NCBI GenBank assembly: GCA_029204225.1
Contig: CM055093.1
Location: 1,839,727-1,903,726 of the forward strand
Direction of reading: 5' to 3'
Length of the DNA stretch: 64,000 nt
DNA from: Diphasiastrum complanatum
Taxonomy: Eukaryota > Streptophyta > Lycopodiopsida > Lycopodiales > Lycopodiaceae
The translations under genes were made by a program, and so were the position numbers. The notes beneath the pieces were generated by a model. The model saw nothing but the letters and a program-made list of their open reading frames with translations. It ran no database searches and was not told where the DNA came from. Shown in pieces: positions 10,380 to 20,889 of this stretch; positions within the stretch are counted from its first letter, which is position 1, and each line of letters begins with the position of its first letter.

Positions 10380-11360
10380 CGGATGGAGTCCAGATGCGAT
10401 CGTTGGACACTGCCAGCTGAATCACTCCTATAGTCCTCCAGAGTGTAGTTAGGTACTGTGATCTACATTTATAAAATTAATGCAGCATTCAACATAGCTT
10501 CAACCAAGGTGTGGAATTCAAATGAACAAGAAAACTTAGACATACGAATAACAGCAGACGCATTTGCATTCGAGATCAGACACAGCAAGAAGAATCATCT
10601 ATATTGATCTTTTTCTGATTTCTTCAAGCACTGCATGCAAATTCACGCAATGCATTGGCATGGGAGAAACACGGTTCTCTCATGAGTAACCGTCTCGTTT
10701 TACTAGAGGATAGTTGGATCTCCATGGATCCTGATCATAGAGCTCGTCTCGCACGCAGACGGACTTGTTGTCTGTATTTCATCTTGATTGCTTACTTGCA
10801 TCAGACTTCTACATTACATTGTATGTGTATTCTGTTGATCTATATGTCAAGTATCATCTAGTAAGTATAGTCGCTCTATGTAAATCTGAGATTAGAGTGA
10901 TTAAGCATCTACAACTAATCAGGGAATTAAAAGAGTGGCAGATTAACCATGACCCAAAATGTATCTGCTGAAATCATGCCATCAGATCAAATATTTGTAC
11001 TTCTGGGTACTTGCATGATCTCGTTGGTACTCTTTGGAGCGTGGAGGATAGGATAAAGTTTCGTTTCCGTCATTGGTTTTGTTTTGGTCGTTTGTCTTCT
11101 CTCGTAATGGACGGCAAAAGATTCTCGTGCCAGACCGCAAAAGATTCACATTCATGAATCTTTTGTGTTCACGAACTGTTCGTCTTTGTCTGCTTTGACT
11201 TTCGTGTTTACAAACCATTCGTCTTCGTTTCCTTTGACTTTTGCATTTGCGAAACTTTTCGTGCTTCGTGTCTCCTGACTTTCGTGTTCGCAAACATCTT
11301 CGTCAGGTTGAGGGTTGAAGGCTAGCAAGGCTTTGTAGTTAGAAACATTTCGTTTCTTCA
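10380..11360 (-). repeat. copia family A 3' LTR, 3' end truncated
   Basis: On the minus strand it begins TGAAGAAACG at 11360, just after a polypurine tract (GAGAGGGAGC). It matches the complete LTRs at 22634-23669 and 32899-33963 until about 10,380. The last ~100 bp, including the terminal CCCAACA, are missing where the gypsy LTR begins. The first 200 bp encode the in-frame end of pol (see RNase H entry). Confidence 0.85.
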
Positions 11361-11870
11361 GCTCCCTCTCAAAGCATGATAGCTTTACGATCCCAAGACT
11401 GCTCCTCTGTCTCTCAAAGATTCCTTTGTCCAGGGCTTTAGTGAAGATGTCAACAACCATGTCTTTTGTTCCGATGAAAGTGGTTTGCAACATCTCTTTC
11501 AATTAGATCCTTGATCAAGTAGTACTTATTCACAATGTGTTTCGTTCTGGATCTTTCGCTAGGTGTATTGCAGAGGTGTTGTCCATCTGCAAGACTAGGG
11601 ACTCGTTCCTTGTTTTTTCCAATTCATCCAGAAACTGTCTTAGCCAGATTATTTTGTTGGCCCTCTTTGCCGCTGCAAAATGTTCTGGTTCGTAGGATGA
11701 CTGGGCTACAATGATCTGCTTCTTGCTGACCTAGAGAACTGCTGCTCCTAATGCGATGGTGCATCCTCTTGAGATGCTTTTAAAGTCATCCTTGAGAGAT
11801 GCCCAGTTAGCGTCGTTGTAGGAAAGTATCCTGAAAATAATTGAAAATATTGCAAAATTCATTTTGCAAT
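11152..11870 (-). pseudogene. copia A RNase H and pol tail running into the LTR
   Basis: RNase H lies between 11,870 and about 11,450 in broken frames. The last open frame (11502-11152) reads QTTFIGTKDMVVDIFTKALD, the conserved end of copia pol. It then passes through the polypurine tract into the LTR and adds a repetitive tail with SFANAKVKG and WFVNTKVKA units. Most copia pol proteins stop before the LTR. The same read-through occurs in the copies at 22,634 and 33,963, so it seems to be a family trait. Confidence 0.8.
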
Positions 11871-12530
11871 CTAACAATGTTTCAAGCCTGGATTTGTGCA
11901 GAATTGGCTCATCCTGAATACTACATAAGCAATATCAGAACGTGTGTTGTTTGCAAGGTACATCAGTGATCCTATCAGCTTTCTATAAGGTGTGAGTTGC
12001 ATCTGTTCTCTCTCTTCCTCAGTCTTTGGACAGTCATCATTCATCAGCACCGTCCCTACGAGCATTGGAGTGTTTGCTTCTTTGTAGTTCAGCATCCCAA
12101 AGTCCTCTAGGATCTTCTGGGTGTATCTAGACTGGTGAAGGTATAACTTACCTCCCTCGCTAGTCCCTTTCAATTTGTAAGCCTAGGTAACACTTGGCTT
12201 CTCCCAGATCCACGATCTCGAAATGTTTTGAGATGTCTGCCTTTACTTCAGCAATTAGCTGCTCACTCCTACAAAGTATTAGAGTGTCGTCCACATATCA
12301 ATCTTGCCTTGTATTTCGTCACATTCCCGTCTGGTTCGTATTTGAGCTTGAAGACCCATTTGCATTTGACAATCTTGTGCTTATGTAGTAATGGCTCCAA
12401 CGTCCATACTTGGTTCTTCCTCATGGACTCCATCTCTTTGTTCATGGCTTGGATCCATCTATCCTTTTTTGGACCTTCAATCACCTCCTCGAAAGTCTGT
12501 GGTTTGCCACTGAACCCGCTAAACTCTTAT
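11871..12530 (-). pseudogene. copia A reverse transcriptase, broken and shortened
   Basis: The N-terminal part (12484-12269) shows KDRWIQAMNKEMESMRKNQV and CKWVFKLKYEPDGNVTKYKA, then fails after KARLICG. The catalytic palm is mostly deleted; only LSYCRS-like remnants lead to the C-terminal part (12173-11871), with KLYLHQSRYTQKILEDFGML and YRKLIGSLMYLANNTRSDIA. The YVDD region visible in the sister copy at 21,637 is not readable here. It cannot encode a working polymerase. Confidence 0.82.
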
Positions 12531-12735
12531 GATGTGGAAGTTGAGCTGCCTAGCACATATCTTACTGGCGCTGTTTGTGTCTTGTCGACCTTCTGGGAGA
12601 TCCTTCTAGGACAACTATGCCTTTGCCCTTGTCTGCTCTGCTCGGTCCGAAACCATCTTGGTTTACAAGAACTGCGGCAGCAAGTTGTCTCTCAAATCTT
12701 TCTTTATCAGATTCGTCGCTCAAATGAGAGACGAC

Positions 12736-13578
12736 TCAAAAAATTTTGTTTTCGTGTTCGTCCTCTGATTCCTCTATCATTGGCGACAGGTCATAGTACT
12801 GTCTCTCCATAACTTGGTAGCCGACAGGATTGTCATTGGCCATTGTCCTGCTCTCATCGAATCTGACATCTCTCACTGTTTTCACAGTGTTCGTGTATGG
12901 CATGTAGACTTTGTAGTATGACGAGTTGTTGTCATAACCTACCAAGAATCGCTACTGAGCTTTCTCATCAAGCTTCTTTCAAAGCTTGTCAAGAATATGT
13001 GCATATGCTGCATAGCCAAAGATTTTGACGTGAGACAGATTGGGCTTTCTACCCCACCATAGCTCATGTGGTGTCGTGTGAGGGACACCAGACTTGTCTG
13101 TTCTATTCTGGATGTATGCGGCTATAGCTACTGCTTCAGTCCACAGTGCCCTTGGAGCTTTCGAGTAGGCCATCATGCATTTTGCTGCTTCCATCAGGGT
13201 CATGTTCTTTTGTTCAGCAACACCATTGTGCTGCACTGTGTAGGTTGCAGTTCTTCTGTGAATGATGCCACGATCATTGTAGAAGTCAGTGAAGTGATTT
13301 GAGATATATTTACCACCTCGATCTGTTCTGATCTACTTCACTTTGCTGCCTCTACATCTTTCAGCCCAATTCACATTTTTAGTGAATTTATCAAGTGCTT
13401 CAGATTTATTTTGAATAAAATACACTCTTGCAAATTTGCTATAATCATTAATGAAAGCTATATAATATTTTGAGCCTCCTATTGAGATCACATTGAATGG
13501 ATCGCAGATGTCAGAATGCACTAGCTCCAGAATCTTTGTCGTTCTATAGGAGTCTTTAATGAATGGTGTGCGTGACAT
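12736..13578 (-). pseudogene. copia A integrase
   Basis: Read from 13578 downward: the core begins LELVHSDICDPFNVISIGGS with the first catalytic Asp, then FINDYSKFARVYFIQNKSEA and GSKVKQIRTDRGGKY-like sequence with the second Asp in another frame. The Glu-bearing QHNGVAEQKN block lies at about 13,230 (Gln after the Glu instead of Arg). The C-terminal part runs through ALWTEAVAIAAYIQNRTDKS, PHELWWGRKPNLSHVKIFG and, at 12945-12736, VGYDNNSSYYKVYMPYTNT. Stops near 12,955 and frameshifts near 13,330 break it. Confidence 0.87.
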
Positions 13579-13584
13579 CTTGCC

Positions 13585-14135
13585 TCATGCATCACAAGAG
13601 GTCGAATTGGTTGCATTTGAGATGCTGACCTCTGTTATTGTTCCATGATGGCTTCTCTGGTAAAGTGCCATTGAATTCATGTGACAGAGTCTTCTATGCC
13701 ACAGAGTGTCTGGCAAGTCGTCATGAGTCTGATGCACTTGATCTATAGGTAGGCGTACCTTCAGATGATATAGGTTTCCTTTCCTTCTGCCTTGAGCGAT
13801 CAAAGTACTGGTACTGGCATCAATCACATTGCATGCTTCGTCAGAAAATGTCACACGCATCCCTGCATCTGCTATTCTTGCTACAAAGAGCAAGTCTTGT
13901 TGCAGAGTAGGCACAAACAAAATGTCTTCGAGTCGTCTGTCTCTACCATTGGTGTTGAGCCGTAGTGAACCAGTACCATTCACTTGATGTCTAGATCCAT
14001 CTCCAAGAACTATGAATCTTGAAGGATCTGCACTTCTGAAATCAGACATTATTCATCTTGATGTCACGAAGTGTGAGGTGGCTCCTGAGTCTAGGATCAC
14101 CTCATGTGTGTGAGATGCTAGCTGCACACACGTCT
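13585..14135 (-). pseudogene. copia A protease and GAG-pre-integrase region
   Basis: The aspartic protease matures the polyprotein. Its catalytic motif DSGAT is intact, with the Asp codon at 14089-14091, followed by SHFVTSR and then one TGA stop (14053-14055). The same frame continues from 14049 for 154 residues with VLGDGSRHQVNGTGSLRL, FVPTLQQDLLFVARIADAGM, and the pre-integrase block DTLWHRRLCHMNSMALYQR. It joins a decayed HHCC region before the integrase. One nonsense codon is the main damage here, so this is among the better preserved parts of the element. Confidence 0.85.
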
Positions 14136-14239
14136 TCACATATGTAGGCGGTCGAACAATTTCTGTTCGTTCTTTCTTTTCTCATTTTTGAGCTCTCGGG
14201 CTCCTCGACATAGGATGAACTATTGTTGTTCTCCTGTTT

Positions 14240-14641
14240 GTTCTGTGCTAATTTGTTTCACGGATTTTGGCGACAATCCATGGCTGCGTGGCCCTTCTTA
14301 TGGCAATGGATACAATCAATCTTGGGATTGAGCCATCAAGTATCTACTGTATGCCCATCTCTTCTACATCTCACACAAGTCTTCTTGTCTGCACCTTGTT
14401 GTTTCGACCTCCCTTTGGTCTTCCAGTTGCCTCTGTTGGTCCCCTCTGCTTGCTGGTCATGATCCTGCCTCTGATCTGACTCCCTCTTAGGCTTAAATTG
14501 TTTCTTGGATTTTTCTCTGTTGTCATAGAGGGTCTGGTCAGAACTATCTTTGTGATCAAGATGTTCTCTGGCCTCGACTTCCTCTCGAATCTCGACAATC
14601 GTCTTTTTGAGATTTATGGTAGGATCTTTTGCGAGTAACAT
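14240..14641 (-). pseudogene. copia A gag C-terminus with two zinc knuckles
   Basis: From 14641 the frame reads LKKTIVEIREEVEAREHLDH, a basic/acidic stretch, then the first CCHC knuckle CVRCRRDGHTVDT. A TGA replaces the final cysteine codon, so the knuckle loses its fourth zinc ligand and the frame ends. The same frame continues to a second, intact knuckle, CIHCHKKGHAAMDC, at about 14,273-14,317. The start overlaps by about 100 bp the end of the gag fragment at 32,140, confirming that both belong to family A. Confidence 0.85.
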
Positions 14642-15155
14642 GAAGAATCAAATAGAATGTAAATGAAATGATTCCACCATGCTTCCAACTCTGAACTCTC
14701 TGGAAAACTATAGCAAACGACCAATAAATGTGACCGATCAACTTTTGCTTGCATGTCTCCTCCTCCTTTGTCGTCTAGGCAATGCCTTAGTGAACACATC
14801 TGCAATATTATCCTCCGTGGGACAATATTCAAGCGTGATGTCGCCATTATGAAGCTTCTCCCAAACAAAGTGACAGTGGATCTCGATATGCTTTGTTCTT
14901 GCATGAAATACTGGATTTCGTGCAATGGCAATAGCACTTTGACTATCCGTAAATAGGAGAGTAGCTGAGGCTGGCCATGCTTCATATCGACAAGTAATTG
15001 TCTCAGCCATATACACTCCATAGTGGCTGAAAACGTTGCTCTATATTCTGCTTCACTTGAGGATGTAGCAACCGGCTTGCAATCTTCCATTTTGAAACGC
15101 TTCAAAATTTGCTTAATGTACCGTTGTTGGGTAATGAAGATTCCAGTCTTATTCT
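14642..15155 (-). pseudogene. Ty1/copia (family C) RT end, RNase H, polypurine tract and LTR start
   Basis: From 15155 downward: GIFITQQRYIKQILKRFKME (RT thumb), then an internal deletion joins CKPVATS to [20 protein letters not shown] (RNase H). A shifted frame (15016-14738) gives [33 protein letters not shown] and [15 protein letters not shown]. The purine run AAAGGAGGAGGA (about 14,757-14,770) acts as polypurine tract, and the LTR probably starts at TGCAAGC (14753). The same LTR start occurs on + at 28,270. The left end abuts family A gag at 14,641. Confidence 0.82.
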
Positions 15156-15288
15156 GATCTCGTGCACTGCTTTGACTTTCTTGTTGGAAAGATGCTATTA
15201 CACCACAATCGTGTGTGCGTCTCTTGTTATCAATCCTTTCAACATGAAAGTGGAAACCTGAAGCCCATATAGCATTATACATTTTGCA

Positions 15289-15413
15289 CTGCCACATGAC
15301 AAATATGAATCTCATAAATAATCATTGTGAATGAACATGGTGTTTCAAAATGATTAAACAAATATTGTTATAAACAAGAATGTTCTAATAATAAAGTATG
15401 TAAAGAATAATAC
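15289..15413 (-). other. Intron 5 of the CACTA transposase
   Basis: GTATTA donor at 15413 and GGCAG acceptor ending 15289. It joins DFARGCKWK to CKMYNAIWASGF in frame. Length 125 bp. Confidence 0.85.
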
Positions 15414-15926
15414 CTTCCATTTGCATCCTCTTGCAAAGTCCTATTCTGCGTTCGATATTTTTTGTCCCTCTTTTGTTGCTTTTTGTAGTGTGTCATGCAT
15501 CCACTCTATAGTGCATTGCTTGGGCAATGGCTCAAGATCATGTGAACTTGAGGCCATGTGTCTACCTCTATTTTGTCGTTTGCGTTTTCTAGACCAGGCC
15601 CTCTCTTTTTTCTCTTCTTCATATACGTCGAACCATTTATTTATAACTCCACAATTATAAAGCATGAATGTAGAAATTTTTTCTCGTTGGAAGGGTGCCA
15701 ACCTATGGACCTTTCCCATCCCTTGAGATTTTTCACTAGTTACATCTTTGGCTTCCTCGTCACGCCACAATAGTGGAGCAGATGGATGTAGTTGGTGCAA
15801 AATTTCAATAACATAAAAGAGAGATTCATGTACTAACCATCCCTTTGACATGCTACCTTAGGCCTTGCCTTTTGGCGCACAAAATCTTTTAAGACTTTCA
15901 TGTATCTTTCCATAAAGAACAACCAC

Positions 15927-16031
15927 CTAAAATGTCACAAATGGTTAAAAGTAAGTGTTTTATCTAATGAGTTCATATATCAATTGATTTAGTTTAAATA
16001 CACACGCAAAAGAAAATTTATGCACTTATAC
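15927..16031 (-). other. Intron 4 of the CACTA transposase
   Basis: GTATAAG donor at 16031 and TTTTAG acceptor ending 15927. It joins AGPVHT to WLFFMERYMK through a split Arg codon. Length 105 bp. Confidence 0.88.
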
Positions 16032-16205
16032 CTAGTGTGCACTGGACCAGCAATAGAAACTTCTTCAACCAAGTGCACCAATAAATGCACTTGTGAGTCC
16101 ATGATGGAAGTCAAAAAATATCTCTCAAACATGCACACAATCTCCACCATATCCTTATGTCTCTTGCGAAGATCCAGCTCACGGATTTCTTTTGAAGACA
16201 TCCAT

Positions 16206-16292
16206 CTGCAACATATTCAATCCATTTTATGTCTATTTGAATTTCCATTCAATAACTATAAATAAAAAAATGCACCAAGTACATGTAAATAC
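16206..16292 (-). other. Intron 3 of the CACTA transposase
   Basis: GTATTT donor at 16292 and TTGCAG acceptor ending 16206. It joins IYKLSIIV to WMSSKEIRELDL through a split Arg codon. Length 87 bp. Confidence 0.85.
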
Positions 16293-16976
16293 CTGACAAT
16301 GATTGATAGTTTGTATATGGTCTCACAATTATCTTTTGACAAGCACCCACAAATTGACAATGGATAGATGAATTGAATCATCTTTAGCCAATCATGAGAT
16401 TTGAGGCCTTGCAACTTTCCATCCACTGTGAATGATGACAATAGAGAATGGGCAAAACCAGTTGGTGCTCTAATGTCATGAATAATGGAGCGCACATGGT
16501 TAAGCTCTTCCTTAGTGAATGTCCAAAGTACTTTTGGAACATGATCTTCACCATCCTTTATCCAATATTCTTTTTTGGTGTTTGATTCTTTTAGATCGTG
16601 CCTTGCAGCAAAGGTATCTTTTTCACCAATCAAGTGTTTCCAAATACATTCACCCACATTTTTAAATATGTGCATAGGATCAAGTAGGTGATTAATCAAA
16701 AGGTTATTCCAATATTCTAAACGATGAAATATAGATAATTTTTTCATACCATCGATTGGCTTTGCTTGAAATTCCTCCCATAGTTTTCGCCAATCTTTCA
16801 CAGGCATCCTCTTTGGAGGCATCTCTCTCTTAACTCTTCAGTGTCTCTGAATGGATGGCCTTCATGCAAGTATTTACGATGATTTTCATAATCCACTTTT
16901 TTGAAACTATAAGAGTATCTTCCCACAAAATTTGGCCCGCACAAAAAATAGGCATTTTTTCCAGCCGTTTGAAAGT

Positions 16977-17129
16977 CTGCCCAACAAATGGATACTATCA
17001 ATCACTTTAAAAAAAAGTATATGTCAAAGAATAATTATAGCCATTGTAGTATATCATGTAAATGTCAAGAATTACTAGTTGTATGTAACTGTAAACAAAC
17101 TCCTATGTACACATAGTTTGAATGATTAC
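16977..17129 (-). other. Intron 2 of the CACTA transposase
   Basis: GTAATC donor at 17129 and AG at 16978-16977. It joins PGLGECS to FQTAGKNAYFLCGP in frame. Length 153 bp. Confidence 0.85.
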
Positions 17130-17833
17130 CTGAGCATTCACCTAATCCTGGATAGTCATGCATTGTCCACATTACAATGGCATGTAGTGTAAACTCCCTC
17201 TCATGTAAGGGGAGCGAAATGTCATATACATTTATCCCCTTCCACAAATCTTCCAACTCATCAATAAGCGGCTCAACGTCCATGTTCTTAACCTTGCGTT
17301 GGCCAGGAATTAGAAGTGCCAACATAATGTGTCCCTTTTTTGTACTCAACCAAGGAGAAATATTATAATTTACCAAGCAAACAGGCCAAATGGACCACGT
17401 AGTTGTTCGTACACCAAAGCGGTTCACACCATCTATTGCAAGACCAAATCTCACATTTCTTGACTCATTGGCAAAGCTTGGATACTCTTTGTTGATGTGT
17501 TTTCCTGCAGGTGAACCTAAAGGTACCCTCATCATCCCATTCGTAGAGGTATGGGGTGCATGCCAGTCCATAAGTTGTGTAAGAGAAATTACTGGAAACT
17601 GTCATAAAACTTTGCACGGAATGGTTGCCCCTTGCAAATCATCTCTATATCGAGGACCATCACAAATGGGACATTTCTTGAGTGATTCGTACCTTCCTCG
17701 ATATAAAATACAATCTTTTGGACATGCATGATATTGCTTGTAGTCCATCTTGATATTAGACAACATCTTTCCTACCTCATCTCTTGTCTCAGACATGACA
17801 TTCCCTTTTGGGAGAATTTTGTTTTTCAATAGT

Positions 17834-17937
17834 CTGTACATGACGAAAGAAGTCATTGTAAAAAAATTATCACTGGATGTCCAAATTGTAAATTTTATTT
17901 CAAAGCAAAAATGACAAGTAGATGAAAAAAAATTTAC
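17834..17937 (-). other. Intron 1 of the CACTA transposase
   Basis: GT at 17937-17936 and AG at 17835-17834. Removal joins SLF to LLKNKILPKGN in frame through a split Glu codon. Length 104 bp. Confidence 0.85.
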
Positions 17938-18300
17938 TCAAATAATGATGTGAGGCTTTGGTCACTCCATCTATATTTGGCTTGAAGATTCAATAGAAGT
18001 AGAGAAGTCGCCAAACGAGATGTCTTTGCTCCATGATACAATGCGGTCTTTGATTCTTCTCGCAATTTCTTTTCTTCTTTAGACAAAAGTGCCTCCTCAT
18101 CTTGTTCATTGTGTCTAGTTGCACTATTGTTCTCGTACATATCATCCAACATGTCTCCCATGACTTCAAATTCATCATTCATTGGAAGCTCATTTTCATC
18201 ATTGGAATTTGTTTGTGAAGAAGTAGATCTAGATGAGCTAGATTTAGATGCATTAGTCTCTTGCGCTCATCAATTTCCATCATCTCTTTTAAGCCTTGAC

Positions 18301-19420
18301 ATAGATGATGAGGTATTGCTTTATATGAGGGCCATTGTATTGCATTCGTCGTCTACGTCGACCATTACGAGGATTATTGTCTCCAATGCTAAATGAGGAT
18401 GAAGAATCCTATATACCAAAATAACAAGAAGTAGGTTGAAACAATGCTTGATAAACATTTCCTCCCAATACTTGATAGATCTAAATGTTGCATATGAATA
18501 TAAATTACCTCTTTGTTTAAAAAGTATGAACATATCAATGTATCTATTAGACCATTTTTCTTTTCAACTTGTTAACATCCAATCCAATGTATGTACAATT
18601 TGCCCTTGAGATGTTGTCTCCTTGCATGTGTTGCTCCTCTAAAGAACAAGCATTTGAATTCAAGCCATATACTTGCATGGTGATGACACAAAGCATGCCA
18701 ATCGCCCCAATTGTATTGAGGTCCTGCATATGGCATCAACGTCACAACACTATTTAGAGGGACGTCAATACCACTCAATGGAAAAAGTCCCAAACCAGCC
18801 TCAAGAAAGTGTTCACTAGGCATGATCATGTACATTCAACCCCAATATATATCCATTTAATGGTAATGGTGATTGGAGTGGCCAACACAAATATCTACTT
18901 CTAATGAAAGTTTTTACTAATTGTTGCAAGCTAGGTGGAAGAGGAAGGTCAGACAAAGAACCTAGAATACATCATATTCTCGATCTCTCTTGCAACTCTT
19001 TTCCTTGAAACCAACTTATGTTCCTTCTTCTGCAAAAGTTGAAAATGTTTGATGTATCAGTTTCTCTCTCTCTCTCTCTCTAGCATGAAACATAAATTAA
19101 TATATAATACAAACCGTAAATCAGTAGCATGAAACACAAAGACAAACACACACAAACACACGCACGCACACTCACACCCACTCACACCCACCCCAAACAC
19201 ACATGAAGAGAAAAACAGAGAGAACATTATAGAGTGCTAATCAAAACTCCCAAACCACATGATTATATCCTACTCCAGAATGTCACCATATGCTCCCTCC
19301 CTACGACATTTGGGCTTTTTTGTGGAACTCATTTTCCAACAAAAAACATTTGAACCACGTCTTTAATGGAAGAAAACAAGGGCTACACACTTTCCTATAA
19401 TCGGGAGTATTGGTTACCTT
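18301..19420. other. Region upstream of the transposase, with simple repeats
   Basis: No convincing coding exon is found. It may hold the 5' part of the CACTA element, but I see no terminal or subterminal repeats. It includes a (TC)n run at 19062-19082 and a CA-rich run at 19136-19205. Confidence 0.5.
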
Positions 19421-19423
19421 CAA

Positions 19424-19427
<4 letters not shown>

Positions 19428-19512
<85 letters not shown>
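19428..19512 (+). repeat. (TC)n microsatellite, about 42 dinucleotides
   Basis: An uninterrupted TC run of about 84 bp. Confidence 0.97.
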
Positions 19513-19517
<5 letters not shown>

Positions 19518-19556
19518 TGAATGAGTCTATTATGGGTGATTGGATATGGAAATCAA

Positions 19557-19696
19557 GATTAACTACATCTAATCATTCTAATTGGATTTTTCCTTTTAGA
19601 AGCAAGTGAGCGATTAAATTCATCTAATCATTCTATTTGGATTTTTCCTTTTAGAAGCAAGTGAGAGATTAACTTCATCTAATTATTCTATTTGGG
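19557..19696 (+). repeat. 55-bp tandem repeat, 2.5 copies
   Basis: Units start with GATTAA at 19557, 19612 and 19667 and share CATCTAATCATTCTA and TTTTCCTTTTAGAAGCAAG. The third copy stops at about 19,696, just before a gag-like ORF. Confidence 0.92.
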
Positions 19697-19705
19697 AAGG
19701 GCTAC

Positions 19706-20428
19706 ATGGACTTGATGAGTGAGAACATCCACACGTTAGCAGCCGATGTGAATTTTCTGAAATGGCAACAAAATATGATAGGTCAGAGACACCCTATAGA
19801 TGGTCCTAACCCATTAGTGTGCCGCCATTGTAAAGGAAATCACCTGAATCGAAATTGCCCAAACTTGATTTGTGGGTACTGCAAGAAGCCAAGGCATTTG
19901 GAGGATAGACGTTGGACTCGTAGAGAGGCTCTAAATACAGGCGATAGAATTCTAGGCCCCGTGAACCATAGGCTCCAAGACATAGCTGGACCATTAGGGG
20001 GCCCTCAATTTCTACAACATGGGCCCAAAATTGATCCACGGGACAAGGGGAAAGCATGCTTAGAGGATGATCGAGCACCCATAAACTTCATTGAATTAGA
20101 AACAATGGACCAGACCACACCAATGAAAGAAGTCTTAGCAGTGACGAGAAGTAACCTCCGAAGAGAGGCCCCCAAAACTACACCCCTGCAAATAGACAAA
20201 CCAACAGCCAGTGACCAAGGGTTGATCAAGTCAGGGATAGAAGCTGCAGCACCTAGGGAATGGGGGGAGGTGAACGCCTTAGAAGGGAGACGACACCCCA
20301 GATCCTTTGGACTGAGGAAGACTGAGAAAGAAAAAATTGGAATGGAGGCAAAAAGATCAAGGGATACAACATGCAAAATTCGTAGAAATCTTGATGTGAG
20401 CTTGAGAACAGGAAAAATTGATCTAACA
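19706..20428 (+). pseudogene. Gag-like protein with two zinc knuckles, parent element unknown
   Basis: A 240-residue frame with CRHCKGNHLNRNC (CX2CX3HX4C) at residues 39-51, followed by CGYCKKPRHLEDRR, in which the last cysteine position is Arg. The remainder is hydrophilic with no recognised domain. Paired knuckles with the short CX3H spacing are also seen in the gag at 29,188-29,733, so both may come from related gypsy-like elements. At about 20,428 the sequence switches without a stop into copia family A integrase (MEAARCMMAYSKAPRALW), so the true C-terminus is lost. Confidence 0.6.
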
Positions 20429-20430
20429 CA

Positions 20431-20889
20431 ATGGAAGCAGCCAGGTGCATGATGGCCTATTCGAAGGCTCCAAGGGCATTGTGGGCTGAAGCAGTAGCTA
20501 CAGCCGCATACATCCAAAACATGACAGGTAAATCTGGTGTTCCTCACACGACACCACATGAGCTATGGTGGGGTAGAAAGCCCAACCTGTCTCACGTCAG
20601 AATATTTGGTTGTGCAGCATATGCACATATTCTTGATAAGATTCATAAGAAGCTTGATGAGAAAGCCGAGCAAGGGTTTCTGGTAGGTTATGACAATAAT
20701 TCTTCATACTACATAATCTACATGCCAAATACGAACATTGTGAAAACAGTGAGAGATGTCAAATTCGATAAGAGCAGGATAATGGCCAACGACGACTTTG
20801 TTAGCTGTGAAGTTCTAGAAAGACAATTCTATGACCTGCCGCCAACATCAGAGGGAGTAGAGGACGAAAACAAAAACGAAAATTTTTAA
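20431..20889 (+). pseudogene. copia A integrase C-terminal part
   Basis: A 152-residue open frame: AEAVATAAYIQNMTGKSGVP, TPHELWWGRKPNLSHVRIFG, GFLVGYDNNSSYYIIYMPNT, ending in an acidic DENKNENF. It corresponds to the part of integrase after the catalytic core; the core itself was lost at the 20,428 junction. It matches the minus-strand copy at 13,236-12,736 residue by residue, with few changes. The Met is simply the first one after the junction. Confidence 0.87.

Larger units (their letters stand above)
11361..14641 (-). mobile_element. Ty1/copia family A, internal region
   Basis: On the minus strand, from 14,641 downward: gag C-terminus with two zinc knuckles, protease, integrase, RT and RNase H, then polypurine tract and 3' LTR. 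The 5' half of gag and the 5' LTR are missing; at 14,641 the sequence switches to another copia family. Each domain is interrupted by frameshifts or stops. Confidence 0.9.
15156..18300 (-). pseudogene. CACTA (En/Spm) TNP2-type transposase, five introns
   Basis: Transposase of a CACTA DNA transposon, which cuts and moves elements with CACTA ends. Exon 1 (to 17938) ends NLQAKYRWSDQSLTSLF. Exon 2 has KMDYKQYHACPKDCILYRGR and CPICDGPRYRDDL, then the Transposase_21 core RNVRFGLAIDGVNRFGV, LLIPGQRKVKNMDVEPLIDE. Exon 3 has YFLCGPNFVGRYSYSFKKV and LEYWNNLLINHLLDPMHIFK; exons 4-5 the DUF4218-like SQVHLLVHLVEEVSIAGPVH and MERYMKVLKDFVRQKA; exon 6 WASGFHFHVERIDNKRRTHD. Damage: stops at 17602-17604 and 15441-15443, a GA-repeat frameshift near 16,820 and a frameshift near 15,860. 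The start is undefined. The end is fused in frame to copia at 15,155. No CACTA terminal repeats are visible. Confidence 0.9.

Noticed and set aside
12228-12812. 194-codon ORF on +
   Set aside because: It is the antisense of the copia A RT and integrase region, whose minus-strand reading shows real motifs.
15156-19512. Terminal inverted repeats of the CACTA element
   Set aside because: I searched for CACTA-type ends near 15.1 kb and 18.3-19.5 kb and saw none, so borders are not assigned.
20005-20559. 184-codon ORF on the minus strand
   Set aside because: It runs antisense to the zinc-knuckle gag and integrase reading on + and has no motif.
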